Shown in pieces: positions 36,559 through 46,022 of a DNA stretch of 64,000 nucleotides. A program made the position numbers and the translations under genes. The notes under the pieces are model-generated. The model had not been told where the DNA came from and searched no databases. It saw only the letters and a program-made list of their open reading frames with translations. The stretch comes from Robiginitomaculum sp. (GTDB taxonomy: Bacteria; Pseudomonadota; Alphaproteobacteria; Caulobacterales; Maricaulaceae). The stretch covers positions 186,001-250,000 of the forward strand of contig NVWK01000011.1 of assembly GCA_002733605.1 (NCBI GenBank), in the 5' to 3' direction. Within the stretch, counting starts at the first letter, position 1. Each line of letters starts with the position of its first letter.

Positions 36559-38772
36559 ATGAAAACAGTATTGAGAAGTAAAAAATGTGGAAACAGAGTT
36601 TCGTCAAAGGGATTTGCCGTCAATCGGCAACTGCCCGTAAATATTGCGGTCAGTGTGTTCGCGGTCTGCATTCCGGGGGTTGGGTTGATGGCTCAGGCGC
36701 AAACGCCGCCGACCGCGTCGGAGGCAGAGCAAGACCAAATCATCGTTACCGCCCGCCGTCGTGAGGAATTGCTTTTCGAAGTCCCGATTTCAATGACCGT
36801 TATTTCGGGCGAAGAAATTGCAGCGCGAGGCGCCAATGATCTCCGTGACTTGGAATTTGCAGTACCTAATATATCGTTCAACGGTGTCGACAACAATGTT
36901 GGCCCAGAAATCGCCATACGCGGAATTGGCAGCGATGCGCGTAATATCGGATTCGAAACCGGGGTCGCGGTCTATGTCGATGGCGTATTTACAGGCAGGC
37001 CGAGTTCTTATAACTTTGACTTGCTTGACGTTGAACGGCTGGAAGTATTGCGAGGGCCGCAAGGCACATTGTTCGGTAAAAATGCGACGGCCGGCGTCAT
37101 TAACGTCACCACGCATCGTCCCGGGGATGAACTGAGGGGTATGGCTGAGTTGCAGTACGGAAATTACGATCACTTTATTGTACGCGGCAGCGTAAGCGGG
37201 CCGCTTTCACCGACCGTTTCTGCGGGCGTCGGCGGGTTTCGCAGGAGTCGCGGCGGATATCAGACAAACACATTGACGGGAGAGGACCTTTACACTGATG
37301 ATAGTTGGGGTGGTCGTGCTCAACTGCGATTCAGACCTAGAGCTGATCTCGATATACTTCTGTCGGCGGACGTCGGGATCGATGATTACATACCTAATAT
37401 AAATGAACTAGAACCGGGCAGCTTTGGCTTTTCCGAGGCGCCGAATAATCGTGAGGCCAGTGTTGATGCGCCTGTATTCCAGACTCGCGATATGTGGGGC
37501 ACAAGCCTGTCGGTTGACTACGAGTTGACAAACAGTTTAGCCCTGACCTCGATCACGGGGTATCGCTCGACCGATACCGAATTCCTGTCGGATGGTGATG
37601 GTACATCGTCGCCGTTTCTTACCTCCAACTTTGTCGAGACGCAGGAGCAGCTTACTCAGGAGGTAAGGCTCTCCTCACACTTGGGCGGCTCAGTGGAGTT
37701 CACAGCTGGCTTCTTCTTTCTCTGGCAAGACGTTGTCGCCGATCGTATTTCAGCGATTCCGCCAAATACACTTGTTGGCCCGACGGGTATCGCGGTGACC
37801 CTTGATGCCACTGTTGAAACGATAAACTATGCGCCGTTTGCAGAGGTTGACATCAACCTAACCGATGCGCTCAGTTTCACAGCTGGCTTGCGTTATTCGC
37901 ATGTTAAGAAGGATATCGACATGGATCTTGTCGGGTCTCCTGCTTTCAACATCATTACCTTAAGCACACAAGAAAGCCGGAGTGACGACGCTTTGTCGTT
38001 CACGTTTGGGCCGTCATATTTGGTCAGTGAGAATGTCAATATTTATGCTCGTATCTCTCGTGGCTTCAAGGCGGGAGGCTTCAACGCCGACTTTGTCTCG
38101 TCGAGCAAGATCACTTTTGACTCTGAAACTGTGACCAACTATGAATCCGGTCTAAAATTCGTTAGTGACGACAATCGGCATTCAGTCAACATCGCGGCCT
38201 TCTATATGGATTATCGCAACTTGCAGGTGATACGTTTCGAGCAATTAGCGGGCTTTATTATCACAAACGCCGGTAGTGCAGATATTTATGGTGTGGAAGT
38301 TGACGCTCACTTCGAGCCGTTCGATGGTCTTTCGATCAATGCGGCGGTGGGATATCTTGATGCGACTTTCGCTAGCTTCAAGGATGCGGGGGGGCCCGGG
38401 ATAGATTTTGACGGAAACAGTTTTGCCAATGCGCCTCATTGGACATTCAGTACATCAGCGCAATATGAGCATGCGTTAGCCAGTGGCAGTACTCTCTTTA
38501 TCCGCGGGGAATATTCCCACCGTGCCAGCAACTTTTCACGTACGGAGAATGATCCAAACAGCTTCATTGATGGGTTCGGCTTATTGAATGCTCGTGTCGG
38601 TTATCGCTTTTTAGATGATAGTATGTCGATTGAATTTTGGACACGTAACTTGGCTGATAAGGAGTATATCAATGATCGCGGTACGCCGGTTCTTGGTGGT
38701 CTTTTGGGGCAAACGGCGCGTAATTTCGGCGCGCCGCGGACATATGGTATCCGTCTTGCGAAACAATTCTAG
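36559..38772 (+). CDS. TonB-dependent receptor
   Basis: This outer-membrane receptor of 737 residues has a signal peptide ending near AQAQTPP and a TonB box-like IIVTARRRE at about residues 57-65. The plug domain has VYVDGV and LRGPQGTLFGKNATAGVINV, and the 22-strand barrel ends in an aromatic C-terminus (RLAKQF). It is of the catabolite-uptake type abundant in Sphingomonadales and Caulobacterales. It lies 25 bases after the M81 gene and immediately before the serine hydrolase, so it probably imports the substrate of the island across the outer membrane. Confidence 0.93.
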   Translation: MKTVLRSKKCGNRVSSKGFAVNRQLPVNIAVSVFAVCIPGVGLMAQAQTPPTASEAEQDQIIVTARRREELLFEVPISMTVISGEEIAARGANDLRDLEFAVPNISFNGVDNNVGPEIAIRGIGSDARNIGFETGVAVYVDGVFTGRPSSYNFDLLDVERLEVLRGPQGTLFGKNATAGVINVTTHRPGDELRGMAELQYGNYDHFIVRGSVSGPLSPTVSAGVGGFRRSRGGYQTNTLTGEDLYTDDSWGGRAQLRFRPRADLDILLSADVGIDDYIPNINELEPGSFGFSEAPNNREASVDAPVFQTRDMWGTSLSVDYELTNSLALTSITGYRSTDTEFLSDGDGTSSPFLTSNFVETQEQLTQEVRLSSHLGGSVEFTAGFFFLWQDVVADRISAIPPNTLVGPTGIAVTLDATVETINYAPFAEVDINLTDALSFTAGLRYSHVKKDIDMDLVGSPAFNIITLSTQESRSDDALSFTFGPSYLVSENVNIYARISRGFKAGGFNADFVSSSKITFDSETVTNYESGLKFVSDDNRHSVNIAAFYMDYRNLQVIRFEQLAGFIITNAGSADIYGVEVDAHFEPFDGLSINAAVGYLDATFASFKDAGGPGIDFDGNSFANAPHWTFSTSAQYEHALASGSTLFIRGEYSHRASNFSRTENDPNSFIDGFGLLNARVGYRFLDDSMSIEFWTRNLADKEYINDRGTPVLGGLLGQTARNFGAPRTYGIRLAKQF

Positions 38773-40761
38773 ATGCACCCTCGCTGTAACTTGCTTGGCA
38801 GAATGATGGTGATTGTTGCGCTGTTTAGAGCCGTGCTGGTAATGAGTTTTATTGGCGCGGTATCGTTAAATATTGCTGTGGCGCGTGAAATACCTAGTTC
38901 TGCAAGCGTGGTAAATAGTGAGGCACAGGTGTTGGGGTCTTGGCTCGATACTGTTCTTTCAGAAGCCATAGACCAGCGACGCGCATCGGCCATAGCCGTG
39001 GTTATGGTCGAGGATGGCGAAGAAATTCTCAGGCGTGGCTATGGATTTGCTGATGTGGACGAGCAAAATCCCGTCGACCCTGGGCGTAGCCTTTTCTCTA
39101 TTGGATCCATCTCTAAGAACTTCACAGCAACTGCCGTCATGCAGTTACTCGAAAATGGCCAAATTGAATCGCTAGATGATCCTGTCAATCGCTACTTGCG
39201 CCGGTATCAGTTGCGCGACGTTGGTGGTCGTGTAGTTAATATCCGCGATCTTCTGACCCATCGCGGCGGCTTCGCGGATTCGTTTTACGGGTTAGCAACT
39301 CTTCGTGAATATGACTTACCGATTTCGGCTGCCGAGATTGCACAGCGTATGCCCGAGCAGGTCCGAGCGGCGGGCGAGACTGTAGTTTATTCGAATGCCG
39401 GTTACGGATTACTGGGCATAATGGTTGAAGATATCAGTGGTGAAACGTTACCCGCTTATTTCGAACGCCATATATTCACTCCGCTTGATATGCAGGACAG
39501 CTTCGTGAGGACCTCGCCCGAAATTCCTGCTCTCTATGTTGATCCTCAAAATAATCTGCCAGACGGGCACTCGGAATCAATTCCCCAGAATTGGGCCTAT
39601 CATCCCTTTATAGCGAGTTCGGCTGCTATTGTTGCGACAGCCGACGATCTTGCACGATTCGCTCAGGCGCACCTACAAGCAGAAAGCGCGAACGTGCCTG
39701 ATCTTGTCAGCAGTCATAGTGCGCGCTTGATGCATAGCCGGCTTGTTTCCAACCATGAGGCGGTCAGCGGTTTCGGACTCAGTTTCGTGATCCATGAACG
39801 GCAGGGTGTGCGGGTTTTTGAAAATGCGGGTTCTGGTCCTGGTTTCCAGGCACTTATGATTACGGTTCCCGATCGCCAGATTGTCGTGATCGTGTTGATC
39901 GCCGGATCGCGTTCGGCTGCCGAGGAAGGGGAGGCTGCAGGTTTACACATGTTCGAGATCCGCGATGCTTTTCTCCGCCGCGCAATTGGTGATGTGGTAG
40001 ACTCCGATAACAACGCTAGCGCTGAGATAGAATTATCTGGTTTCGCAGGCGTTTATCGTAACCAGCGTCGGCCTTACGGAACAGTTGAGAGTCTGATTAA
40101 TCCGGGCAGTTTTATCGAGGTGGTTGTCGGTGCACACGATACGCTTACCATAAACGGCGAAACAGGGTATCGGGAAGTCGCGCCCGGTGTGTTTTGGAAA
40201 GCTGGAATTCCGGCACTTGTTACAAGCGTAGGCAGTTCCGGTCTTTATGCATTTCTTTCAAGTGCGGAGGGCCAGATTATAGGTGTGACACCGGAGCTTA
40301 GTATTGATGTGTTCCAGCGTACGTCCCGATCAGTGTCTGATGTGCTGATCTGGGCCGCCCTCTTTGGTTTCCTTGCTTTGACGGGTCTCGGGGCTAAAGT
40401 TTGGAAAAGCAAGCGCAGCACGGTGCGCGCCGCGGGTTGGTTCGGTGTTGGGCTAGGTCTGGCAATTCTTGGTCTCATCATAGCCATTGCTTGGCCTATC
40501 CTTACTGGTGCCAACCTTATTATGGACCTGGCAATGACAAAGGTAACGACCTTCATCATTCTTATTGTCATTGCCAATATCGCGGCCCTGATGGTCTTCG
40601 GACTTACGATTGTTATGGCGTATGAGTTGAACGCGAAGCTTGCAGGTAGATCCGAGCAAGGCTGGGCGAGCCTGACTCACTGGACAATTGTTTGGCTTGG
40701 CGGGGTTGGCTTGATGTTCGTTCTTGCCTGGTTCTCACTCATCGGGATCAATCTTCCATGA
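38773..40761 (+). CDS. Serine hydrolase (beta-lactamase / S12 family) with C-terminal membrane domain
   Basis: This protein of about 662 residues has an N-terminal signal-anchor. The S12 catalytic domain shows the SxxK motif in SIGSISKNF at about residue 112 and the YxN motif in VVYSNAGYG at about 207, with GSGPGFQ as the likely third motif. Four hydrophobic segments follow at about 519-540, 553-582, 590-618 and 634-660. Family members include D-aminopeptidases, esterases and the peptidase MlrB; the active domain probably faces the periplasm. The start is uncertain (38773 or 38803). It is sandwiched between the TonB receptor and the symporter, so processing of the imported compound in the periplasm is likely. 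Confidence 0.82.
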   Translation: MHPRCNLLGRMMVIVALFRAVLVMSFIGAVSLNIAVAREIPSSASVVNSEAQVLGSWLDTVLSEAIDQRRASAIAVVMVEDGEEILRRGYGFADVDEQNPVDPGRSLFSIGSISKNFTATAVMQLLENGQIESLDDPVNRYLRRYQLRDVGGRVVNIRDLLTHRGGFADSFYGLATLREYDLPISAAEIAQRMPEQVRAAGETVVYSNAGYGLLGIMVEDISGETLPAYFERHIFTPLDMQDSFVRTSPEIPALYVDPQNNLPDGHSESIPQNWAYHPFIASSAAIVATADDLARFAQAHLQAESANVPDLVSSHSARLMHSRLVSNHEAVSGFGLSFVIHERQGVRVFENAGSGPGFQALMITVPDRQIVVIVLIAGSRSAAEEGEAAGLHMFEIRDAFLRRAIGDVVDSDNNASAEIELSGFAGVYRNQRRPYGTVESLINPGSFIEVVVGAHDTLTINGETGYREVAPGVFWKAGIPALVTSVGSSGLYAFLSSAEGQIIGVTPELSIDVFQRTSRSVSDVLIWAALFGFLALTGLGAKVWKSKRSTVRAAGWFGVGLGLAILGLIIAIAWPILTGANLIMDLAMTKVTTFIILIVIANIAALMVFGLTIVMAYELNAKLAGRSEQGWASLTHWTIVWLGGVGLMFVLAWFSLIGINLP

Positions 40762-42125
40762 CGGCGGGCAGTAATAAGAGTAATGAGGGCCAATTAACCC
40801 GCGCGACACTGCTCGCTTTTTCCGCGCCCGCATTGCCAATTGCGATGATGCACATACCTGCGGGTGCAGTCATACCCGGGTTCTATGCCAGCCATACCGG
40901 CATTTCTCTCGCTACCATCGGCACGATTTTCCTAGCAACACGCATCTTCGATGCGGTAAGCGACCCAATGATCGGCTATTGGAGTGATCGCTCAAATAGC
41001 CGCTTTGGCAAGCGCAAGCCATGGCTTGTTGTCGGTGCCTTGATTTCGGCGATCGCTATCTATTTTTTGTTCACACCGCCGCCTACTGCCGGCGGCCTCT
41101 GGCTGTTGGTCTGTTTTCTATCGCTATATTTTGGTTGGACAGTAATGGAGATTCCCTATCGCGCCTGGAGTGCGGAATTATCAAATGATTATGGTGAACG
41201 CACACGCATATCAACTTATATCGCGACTTTTGGAGTGTTAGGCACGATTGCCTTTATGAGCGTGCCGCTCTTGCCGATGTTCGAGACGAGCGAGATCGGA
41301 TCCGACACACTGTCTGTCATGGCTGTGCTCATTATTGCCCTCTTGATACCGTTGGTCGGAATTGCCGTCTGGCGTGTCGACGAGGGCAAAGGGCTGGCGA
41401 GTGGGCGTACGAGTATCAAAGAGGCACTTAAGGCATTCCGAACCAATGTGCCATTCAGGATTTTTGCCGGAGCTTATATATTTGGGGGGCTGGCCAACGG
41501 CCTCTTCGTTGCGCTCTTTTATATCTATGTCGACAGTTATTTGATGCTCGGCGCGCAGTTCGCCATCCTTTATCTGTGTAACGCGCTGTCCAACCTTATG
41601 AGTGTTCCAATTTGGTATCGGGTGATGGGGTCGATCGGAAAGCATCGGGCGCTCGCGCTGAGTTGGCTGCTCTATGGCCTGTTGTTACCGGCAATGGTAC
41701 TGACAGTTAAACCCGGTGCCGATGCATTCGTACCCATGATTGTTTTTGCAATTGCTATCGGGTTTTCGGAAGCGGCTATCCGCATATCGCCCTTCGCGTT
41801 GGTTGGCGACATCGCCGATTATGATTTGATGAAAAGCGGGGTAAATCGCGTGGGTAGTTATTTTGCTCTATTGATATTTGTCGCAAAAATGAATTTCGCT
41901 GTTGGCGGGGCGGTTGGTTTCTTGATCCTAGGTTGGGTAGGCTATCAGGTCAGACAAGTAAATGACGGTCTTGCCGACGGAGGCCTATTCTGGGCAATAG
42001 CCGGTATTCCGGCCATTCTCTACGCTTTAGCGGCATTGCTCATATATCGGTATCCTTTAACCGCCGAACGGCATGCCCGCATTCAAAAGATTATAGTGCG
42101 CCAGCGTGCACGCCGTGATGACTAA
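40758..42125 (+). CDS. MFS transporter, GPH (MelB-like) cation symporter family
   Basis: This inner-membrane transporter of about 455 residues has 12 hydrophobic segments. The GPH hallmark is DAVSDPMIGYWSDRSNSRFGKRKPW near residue 60, followed by a second RISPFALVGDIADYD motif. Members import sugars, glucuronides or other organic anions with H+ or Na+. The ATG at 40758 overlaps the previous stop by 4 bases. As last gene of the M81 operon it likely carries the periplasmic product of the serine hydrolase into the cytoplasm. Confidence 0.88.
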   Translation: MTAGSNKSNEGQLTRATLLAFSAPALPIAMMHIPAGAVIPGFYASHTGISLATIGTIFLATRIFDAVSDPMIGYWSDRSNSRFGKRKPWLVVGALISAIAIYFLFTPPPTAGGLWLLVCFLSLYFGWTVMEIPYRAWSAELSNDYGERTRISTYIATFGVLGTIAFMSVPLLPMFETSEIGSDTLSVMAVLIIALLIPLVGIAVWRVDEGKGLASGRTSIKEALKAFRTNVPFRIFAGAYIFGGLANGLFVALFYIYVDSYLMLGAQFAILYLCNALSNLMSVPIWYRVMGSIGKHRALALSWLLYGLLLPAMVLTVKPGADAFVPMIVFAIAIGFSEAAIRISPFALVGDIADYDLMKSGVNRVGSYFALLIFVAKMNFAVGGAVGFLILGWVGYQVRQVNDGLADGGLFWAIAGIPAILYALAALLIYRYPLTAERHARIQKIIVRQRARRDD

Positions 42126-42151
42126 AGCGGGGTGAGCGGGTCGGTTAACGC

Positions 42152-43318
42152 TCAGAGTTTCCCGGCGGCGTCTACCGGCCAAATCTCGACAAGCATGTCT
42201 CCGCGCACGCAGTGATAATAACCAAACAGGTTCACCGTCGGGTCGCAATGCGGGATGATCCCTTCAATTTTCGTCCCGTGTGACAGGCTGGAATACTCGT
42301 CTGGGAGTGAAATTGAGCCATGTTCATCGCCCATATAGCCGTAGGTTGATCCTTCTGGCGCCCCTGAAACGATAGTCGGGTTTCCGCCATCAAATGCGAG
42401 ATGCTTGAGGCCCGCGTCAACGGTCACTTGGCCGATCTGGTTCGCGCTAATTACCATCATTTGGACGAATAAGGACGAATGGAATTTTGGAGACTGTGGC
42501 CTTTCTACTGCATGATACTGGGCGTCCATAAAGACGTAAGACCCTGCTTGGATCTCAGTAAACAGTCCGGAGGCAATGTCCTGCTCGATGGTGCCTGTGC
42601 CGCCGCCGCTGACAATTTTGACCTTTCTTCCAAGGGCCTGCTCAATCGCATCAAGAGCGTTTTGGAGAATTACATAGCCGCTGTCGGTCGCGGTTGCCCG
42701 GGCGTCTGCTTTTTCAATGTGTTGTGACATGCCATCGTAGAATTGCACGCCAAGAAATTCTAGATGGGAAGCCTTTTCAACCGTTAACGCCAGTTCGACC
42801 GAAGCAACGGCATTAGCTGTACCGGTCCTTCCAATACCCGGATCGATGTCGACCATGATTCCTATCCGCCGTTTCGTTTTTCTGGCGACCTCTGCAACAG
42901 CATTAGCGGCCTCGAGTGAGTCCAGCGAAAGCGCCAACTGTCCGGTAATCGGTAAATCTGCCAGATGAGCCATTTTGGCATCACCCGCGATAGGCGATGT
43001 GATGAGGATATTATCAATGCCGCCCAAGAGAAAGGTCTCTGCCTCATCGAGCGTCGCGCAACAAAGCCCTACGGCGCCATGCTGCATCTGGAGGCGGCCA
43101 ATGGCAACTGATTTGTGCGACTTTGCGTGTGGACGCAGGGCGATGTTGTTTGTTGCCGCATGGTTCGCCATCAGTGCGATGTTGAGCTCCAACCTGTCGA
43201 GGTCGAGAATAAGCGCAGGCGTCTCTAAGGCAGAGCGCGACCCCGCCTTGCCGATTAGGCCCTGATGATATGTATTACGAAACCGCTCTGTAGCGTGTCG
43301 GATGATTGTTTCACTCAC
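42152..43318 (-). CDS. Fold-III PLP enzyme, D-threonine aldolase / D-serine dehydratase-like (DSD1 family)
   Basis: This protein of about 388 residues has an N-terminal TIM-barrel with the PLP-binding Lys in RPHAKSHKS and the C-terminal metal-site stretch IIPHCDPTVNLFGYYH. Members cleave D-threo-beta-hydroxy-amino acids or dehydrate D-serine. GTG at 43318 is chosen because AAGGAAATC lies just upstream; the longer in-frame version is not conserved. It is convergent with the symporter gene and divergent from the C45/P450 operon, sharing that operator region. The substrate here is inferred to be a D-amino acid or beta-hydroxy amino acid. Confidence 0.78.
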   Translation of the reverse strand: MSETIIRHATERFRNTYHQGLIGKAGSRSALETPALILDLDRLELNIALMANHAATNNIALRPHAKSHKSVAIGRLQMQHGAVGLCCATLDEAETFLLGGIDNILITSPIAGDAKMAHLADLPITGQLALSLDSLEAANAVAEVARKTKRRIGIMVDIDPGIGRTGTANAVASVELALTVEKASHLEFLGVQFYDGMSQHIEKADARATATDSGYVILQNALDAIEQALGRKVKIVSGGGTGTIEQDIASGLFTEIQAGSYVFMDAQYHAVERPQSPKFHSSLFVQMMVISANQIGQVTVDAGLKHLAFDGGNPTIVSGAPEGSTYGYMGDEHGSISLPDEYSSLSHGTKIEGIIPHCDPTVNLFGYYHCVRGDMLVEIWPVDAAGKL

Positions 43319-43353
43319 GTTGATTTCCTTTTTGGTTTGGCAATTCAAAAGTA

Positions 43354-43371
43354 ATTGACTGACAGTCAATC
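43354..43371. promoter_or_regulatory. TetR-type operator 2 (DSD1-like / C45 divergent promoter)
   Basis: TGACTGACAGTCA, identical to operator 1 in its 13-base core, extends to an 8-bp-arm palindrome ATTGACTG-A-CAGTCAAT. It lies about 36 bases from the GTG of the PLP enzyme and about 95 bases before the C45 gene, so it can control both directions. A further GTCAAT-GG-ATTGAC inverted repeat lies at 43398-43411. Confidence 0.75.
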
Positions 43372-43461
43372 AGTATGTATTATGAGACTGTCATTAAGTC
43401 AATGGATTGACATTGGCCAGCCACTTCTTGACCACTCGCTGATAAATGAAAGAAAAAGAAA

Positions 43462-44610
43462 ATGGATACAAACAAGCTGCCTATCTTGGCGCTTCGCGGG
43501 ACACCGCGGGAACGGGGCCAAATTCATGGAGAGGCAATGCGCGATAAAATTACGGAGGTTCGTGCAAACCATGACGCATTCCTCGCCTTTTATTTTGGCG
43601 TCGATCCGCAAAAATATATCGCAGATTTCATGGAGCGTGCAGATTTTCTCCCGTCGATCCGGGCCTATGCGCCAGATCTGCTCGAGGAAGTAGAAGGGCT
43701 GGCCGAGGGTGCCGATTTGTCCTTCGACGAGGCGTTCCACATGCAGCTTATCGATGAGGAATGGGCATATGGTTTCTACCACCACCGCGCCGTCGAACAG
43801 AATAAATGTACTGCGCTTGGCGCCCGCAATAGGGATGGCCTGCCTACTGTTGCTGGCCAGAATGTGGATGTGCCCGCATATATCGATGGCGCGCAGGTCC
43901 TATTGACTCTTGAGGATGAGCGTACGGGCGAATTGTCCTATGTTTTTAGCTATGCTGGTCTGATCGGCCTGATGGGGATGAACGATGCTCCGCTCGGCAT
44001 TTGCTGCAATACTATCAATCAACTCGAAACCTCCATGACTGGACTCCCGGTCGCATTCATTGTCCGTTGTATACTGCAGTGTCGATCCTTCGATGAAGCA
44101 CAGAATTTCATTGCACGCGTACCTCATGCTTCAGGCCAAAACTACCTTCTATCTTCGCCAAATCAAGTCGGGACTTACGAATGTTCAGCCAATAATGTTA
44201 CTGAATTTCATGCAGACGCGGACGGTCAGCATGTTTATCATACCAATCATGCGCTTGTGAATGACGACCAGAAGAGTTATCGCGGTCTGCTCGATGGTCT
44301 ATCGGTAACGAGCAGCAACAAGTTTGCAAATTCGCGGGCGCGACTGGATTCAATTGCGGAACGGATGGTCGCTGCTGATGGTGCTATGACGGTTGAAAAG
44401 GCGAAGGCGGCACTGCGTTCTCGCGATAACCGCGACCATCCTATTTGCCGATCCCGCGCGGATACACAGGACAGTTTTATCGGCTTCACAGCGGCTTCAC
44501 TCATCTATGAATATGCAGACGAACCGTGCCTTCACCTTGCTTCGGGTCCGCCCGACGAAACCGTTTATCACGTATTTGATTTCAAACGGAAAAGTTTAAA
44601 CAATGACTGA
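43462..44610 (+). CDS. C45 family autoproteolytic acyltransferase/hydrolase
   Basis: This 382-residue protein is of the penicillin acyltransferase-like C45 group (N-terminal nucleophile fold). The putative self-cleavage site is Lys-Cys in NKCTALGARNRDG at about residue 114, which would expose the Cys nucleophile; PTVAGQNVDVP and GLIGLMGMND are further family motifs. C45 members hydrolyse or transfer N-acyl groups, from 6-aminopenicillanic acid to N-beta-alanyl amines. An AT-rich AGAAAAAGAAA precedes the ATG. It overlaps the P450 start by 8 bases. The amide substrate is unknown. Confidence 0.82.
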   Translation: MDTNKLPILALRGTPRERGQIHGEAMRDKITEVRANHDAFLAFYFGVDPQKYIADFMERADFLPSIRAYAPDLLEEVEGLAEGADLSFDEAFHMQLIDEEWAYGFYHHRAVEQNKCTALGARNRDGLPTVAGQNVDVPAYIDGAQVLLTLEDERTGELSYVFSYAGLIGLMGMNDAPLGICCNTINQLETSMTGLPVAFIVRCILQCRSFDEAQNFIARVPHASGQNYLLSSPNQVGTYECSANNVTEFHADADGQHVYHTNHALVNDDQKSYRGLLDGLSVTSSNKFANSRARLDSIAERMVAADGAMTVEKAKAALRSRDNRDHPICRSRADTQDSFIGFTAASLIYEYADEPCLHLASGPPDETVYHVFDFKRKSLNND

Positions 44611-45826
44611 TCAACCAGATGAAGTTTCCCACGTGGCCGATTATCCGATCGGTGCGTCGATTACCGAGGATGAGCTCTTTCGCGACCCTTATCGGCAATA
44701 TGCGAAATTGCACGCAGATGAGCCAGTTTCGTGGATCGCTGATCTCAATATGTGGTACGTCGTGAAATACAATCACGTCACCGAAATACTGATGGATCCC
44801 GATCGTTTCACGACAGCTTTTGATCGCTCTACCGTCCGCGACACTTTTGGCGACCAGATGTTGTCCGTTGAAGGTTCGCTTCATCACAAATATCGAAAGA
44901 CGATGCGTGGATCGTTTCGGCCTAAGGCGGTAAGGGATAATGCTGTAGCCGGGATTCGGGCGAACGCAAACGAACTCATCAATGCATTTTCCGGGCAGAG
45001 TGAAGTTGAATTACGTACTCATTTCGCGAGTATTCTGCCGGTCCTAACAATGCTATCTACGTTTGGTTTACCTCGGAGCGACTTTGATAAGTTGCGGGTT
45101 TGGTATAATTCTTTCGAGGCATCGCTTGCAAATTTCAAGTGGGACGAAGCTATACGCCGAAGGGGCCATGAGGCAGTCGCCGCTTTTCATACCCATATGC
45201 AGTCCGCGATCGAGCGGGCCACGGCCGGGGAAGTCCCTGATTCTCTTTTGGCAAGCCTCGTGTCTCAAATGCCCGACACCCGGTTGTCCGATGAAGAGAT
45301 ACGTCTCAACGCACTGATCGTATTCTTCGGCGGCATTTCAACGGTTGAAGCGTTGATCTTGAACAGTGTCTGGATGATCGGTACCCACCCTCAGGTCCAT
45401 GGACGATTGGGAGAGGACCCATCTCTATTACCGCGTATCATAGACGAAGTTGCACGATGGCGTTCGCCGGTGCAATCGGCGATAAGGCATGTGACGCGAG
45501 ATTTCGAATTCCATGGACACATGTTCAGGGAAGGAGAGGTCGTTTGCTGCATGCTTGGCGCGGCCAATCGCGATCCGGCCATTTTTCCAGATGCCGATAA
45601 AGTTAATATAGATCGCCCCCGCGAACAGAAGCATCTAGCGTTCGCACAAGGGCCTCATATGTGCCTCGGCATGCATCTGGCGCTTACTGAGGCTCGGATT
45701 GCAGTTGAATGCCTTTATGAGCGCCTGCCCGGATTGACAATCAAGATGGATAAGTCGCCTGAACCTGTAGGTTACGAATTCCATCAGCCGGAAGCTTTGT
45801 ACATAGAATGGAAACCCTCGGTATAG
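44603..45826 (+). CDS. Cytochrome P450
   Basis: This bacterial cytosolic P450 of 407 residues has the heme-ligand motif FAQGPHMCLGMHLA at about residues 350-363 and the ExxR motif in DEVARWRSP. The I-helix GGISTVEAL has the conserved Thr but Ser in place of the usual acidic residue. It would hydroxylate or dealkylate the imported compound. No ferredoxin or reductase gene is in the island, so electron transfer must come from elsewhere. The ATG at 44603 overlaps the C45 stop by 8 bases. Confidence 0.93.
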   Translation: MTDQPDEVSHVADYPIGASITEDELFRDPYRQYAKLHADEPVSWIADLNMWYVVKYNHVTEILMDPDRFTTAFDRSTVRDTFGDQMLSVEGSLHHKYRKTMRGSFRPKAVRDNAVAGIRANANELINAFSGQSEVELRTHFASILPVLTMLSTFGLPRSDFDKLRVWYNSFEASLANFKWDEAIRRRGHEAVAAFHTHMQSAIERATAGEVPDSLLASLVSQMPDTRLSDEEIRLNALIVFFGGISTVEALILNSVWMIGTHPQVHGRLGEDPSLLPRIIDEVARWRSPVQSAIRHVTRDFEFHGHMFREGEVVCCMLGAANRDPAIFPDADKVNIDRPREQKHLAFAQGPHMCLGMHLALTEARIAVECLYERLPGLTIKMDKSPEPVGYEFHQPEALYIEWKPSV

Positions 45827-45980
45827 TCGGCGCCATAACGTCATAAAATTCGTAATACGGGCAGGGGAATAACTAACATCGCCTGGACGTTTGCGGCGCT
45901 CAAAGCTATCGCCCATAAAAACCCGAATTCCTTAAAAATGGGGCTATAAAACAGAAAAACTCTTGACGTGGTATCGTTTA

Positions 45981-45998
45981 TGACTGACTGTTAGTCAT
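45981..45998. promoter_or_regulatory. TetR-type operator 3 (amidase promoter)
   Basis: On the - strand the core reads TGACTAACAGTCA, one base different from operators 1 and 2, with the same right flank GTCA. It overlaps a TATAAT sequence (45998-46003) about 20 bases before the amidase ATG, so repressor binding would block that promoter. Confidence 0.72.
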
Positions 45999-46022
45999 AT
46001 AATGGCAACGGATGGATCTTAA

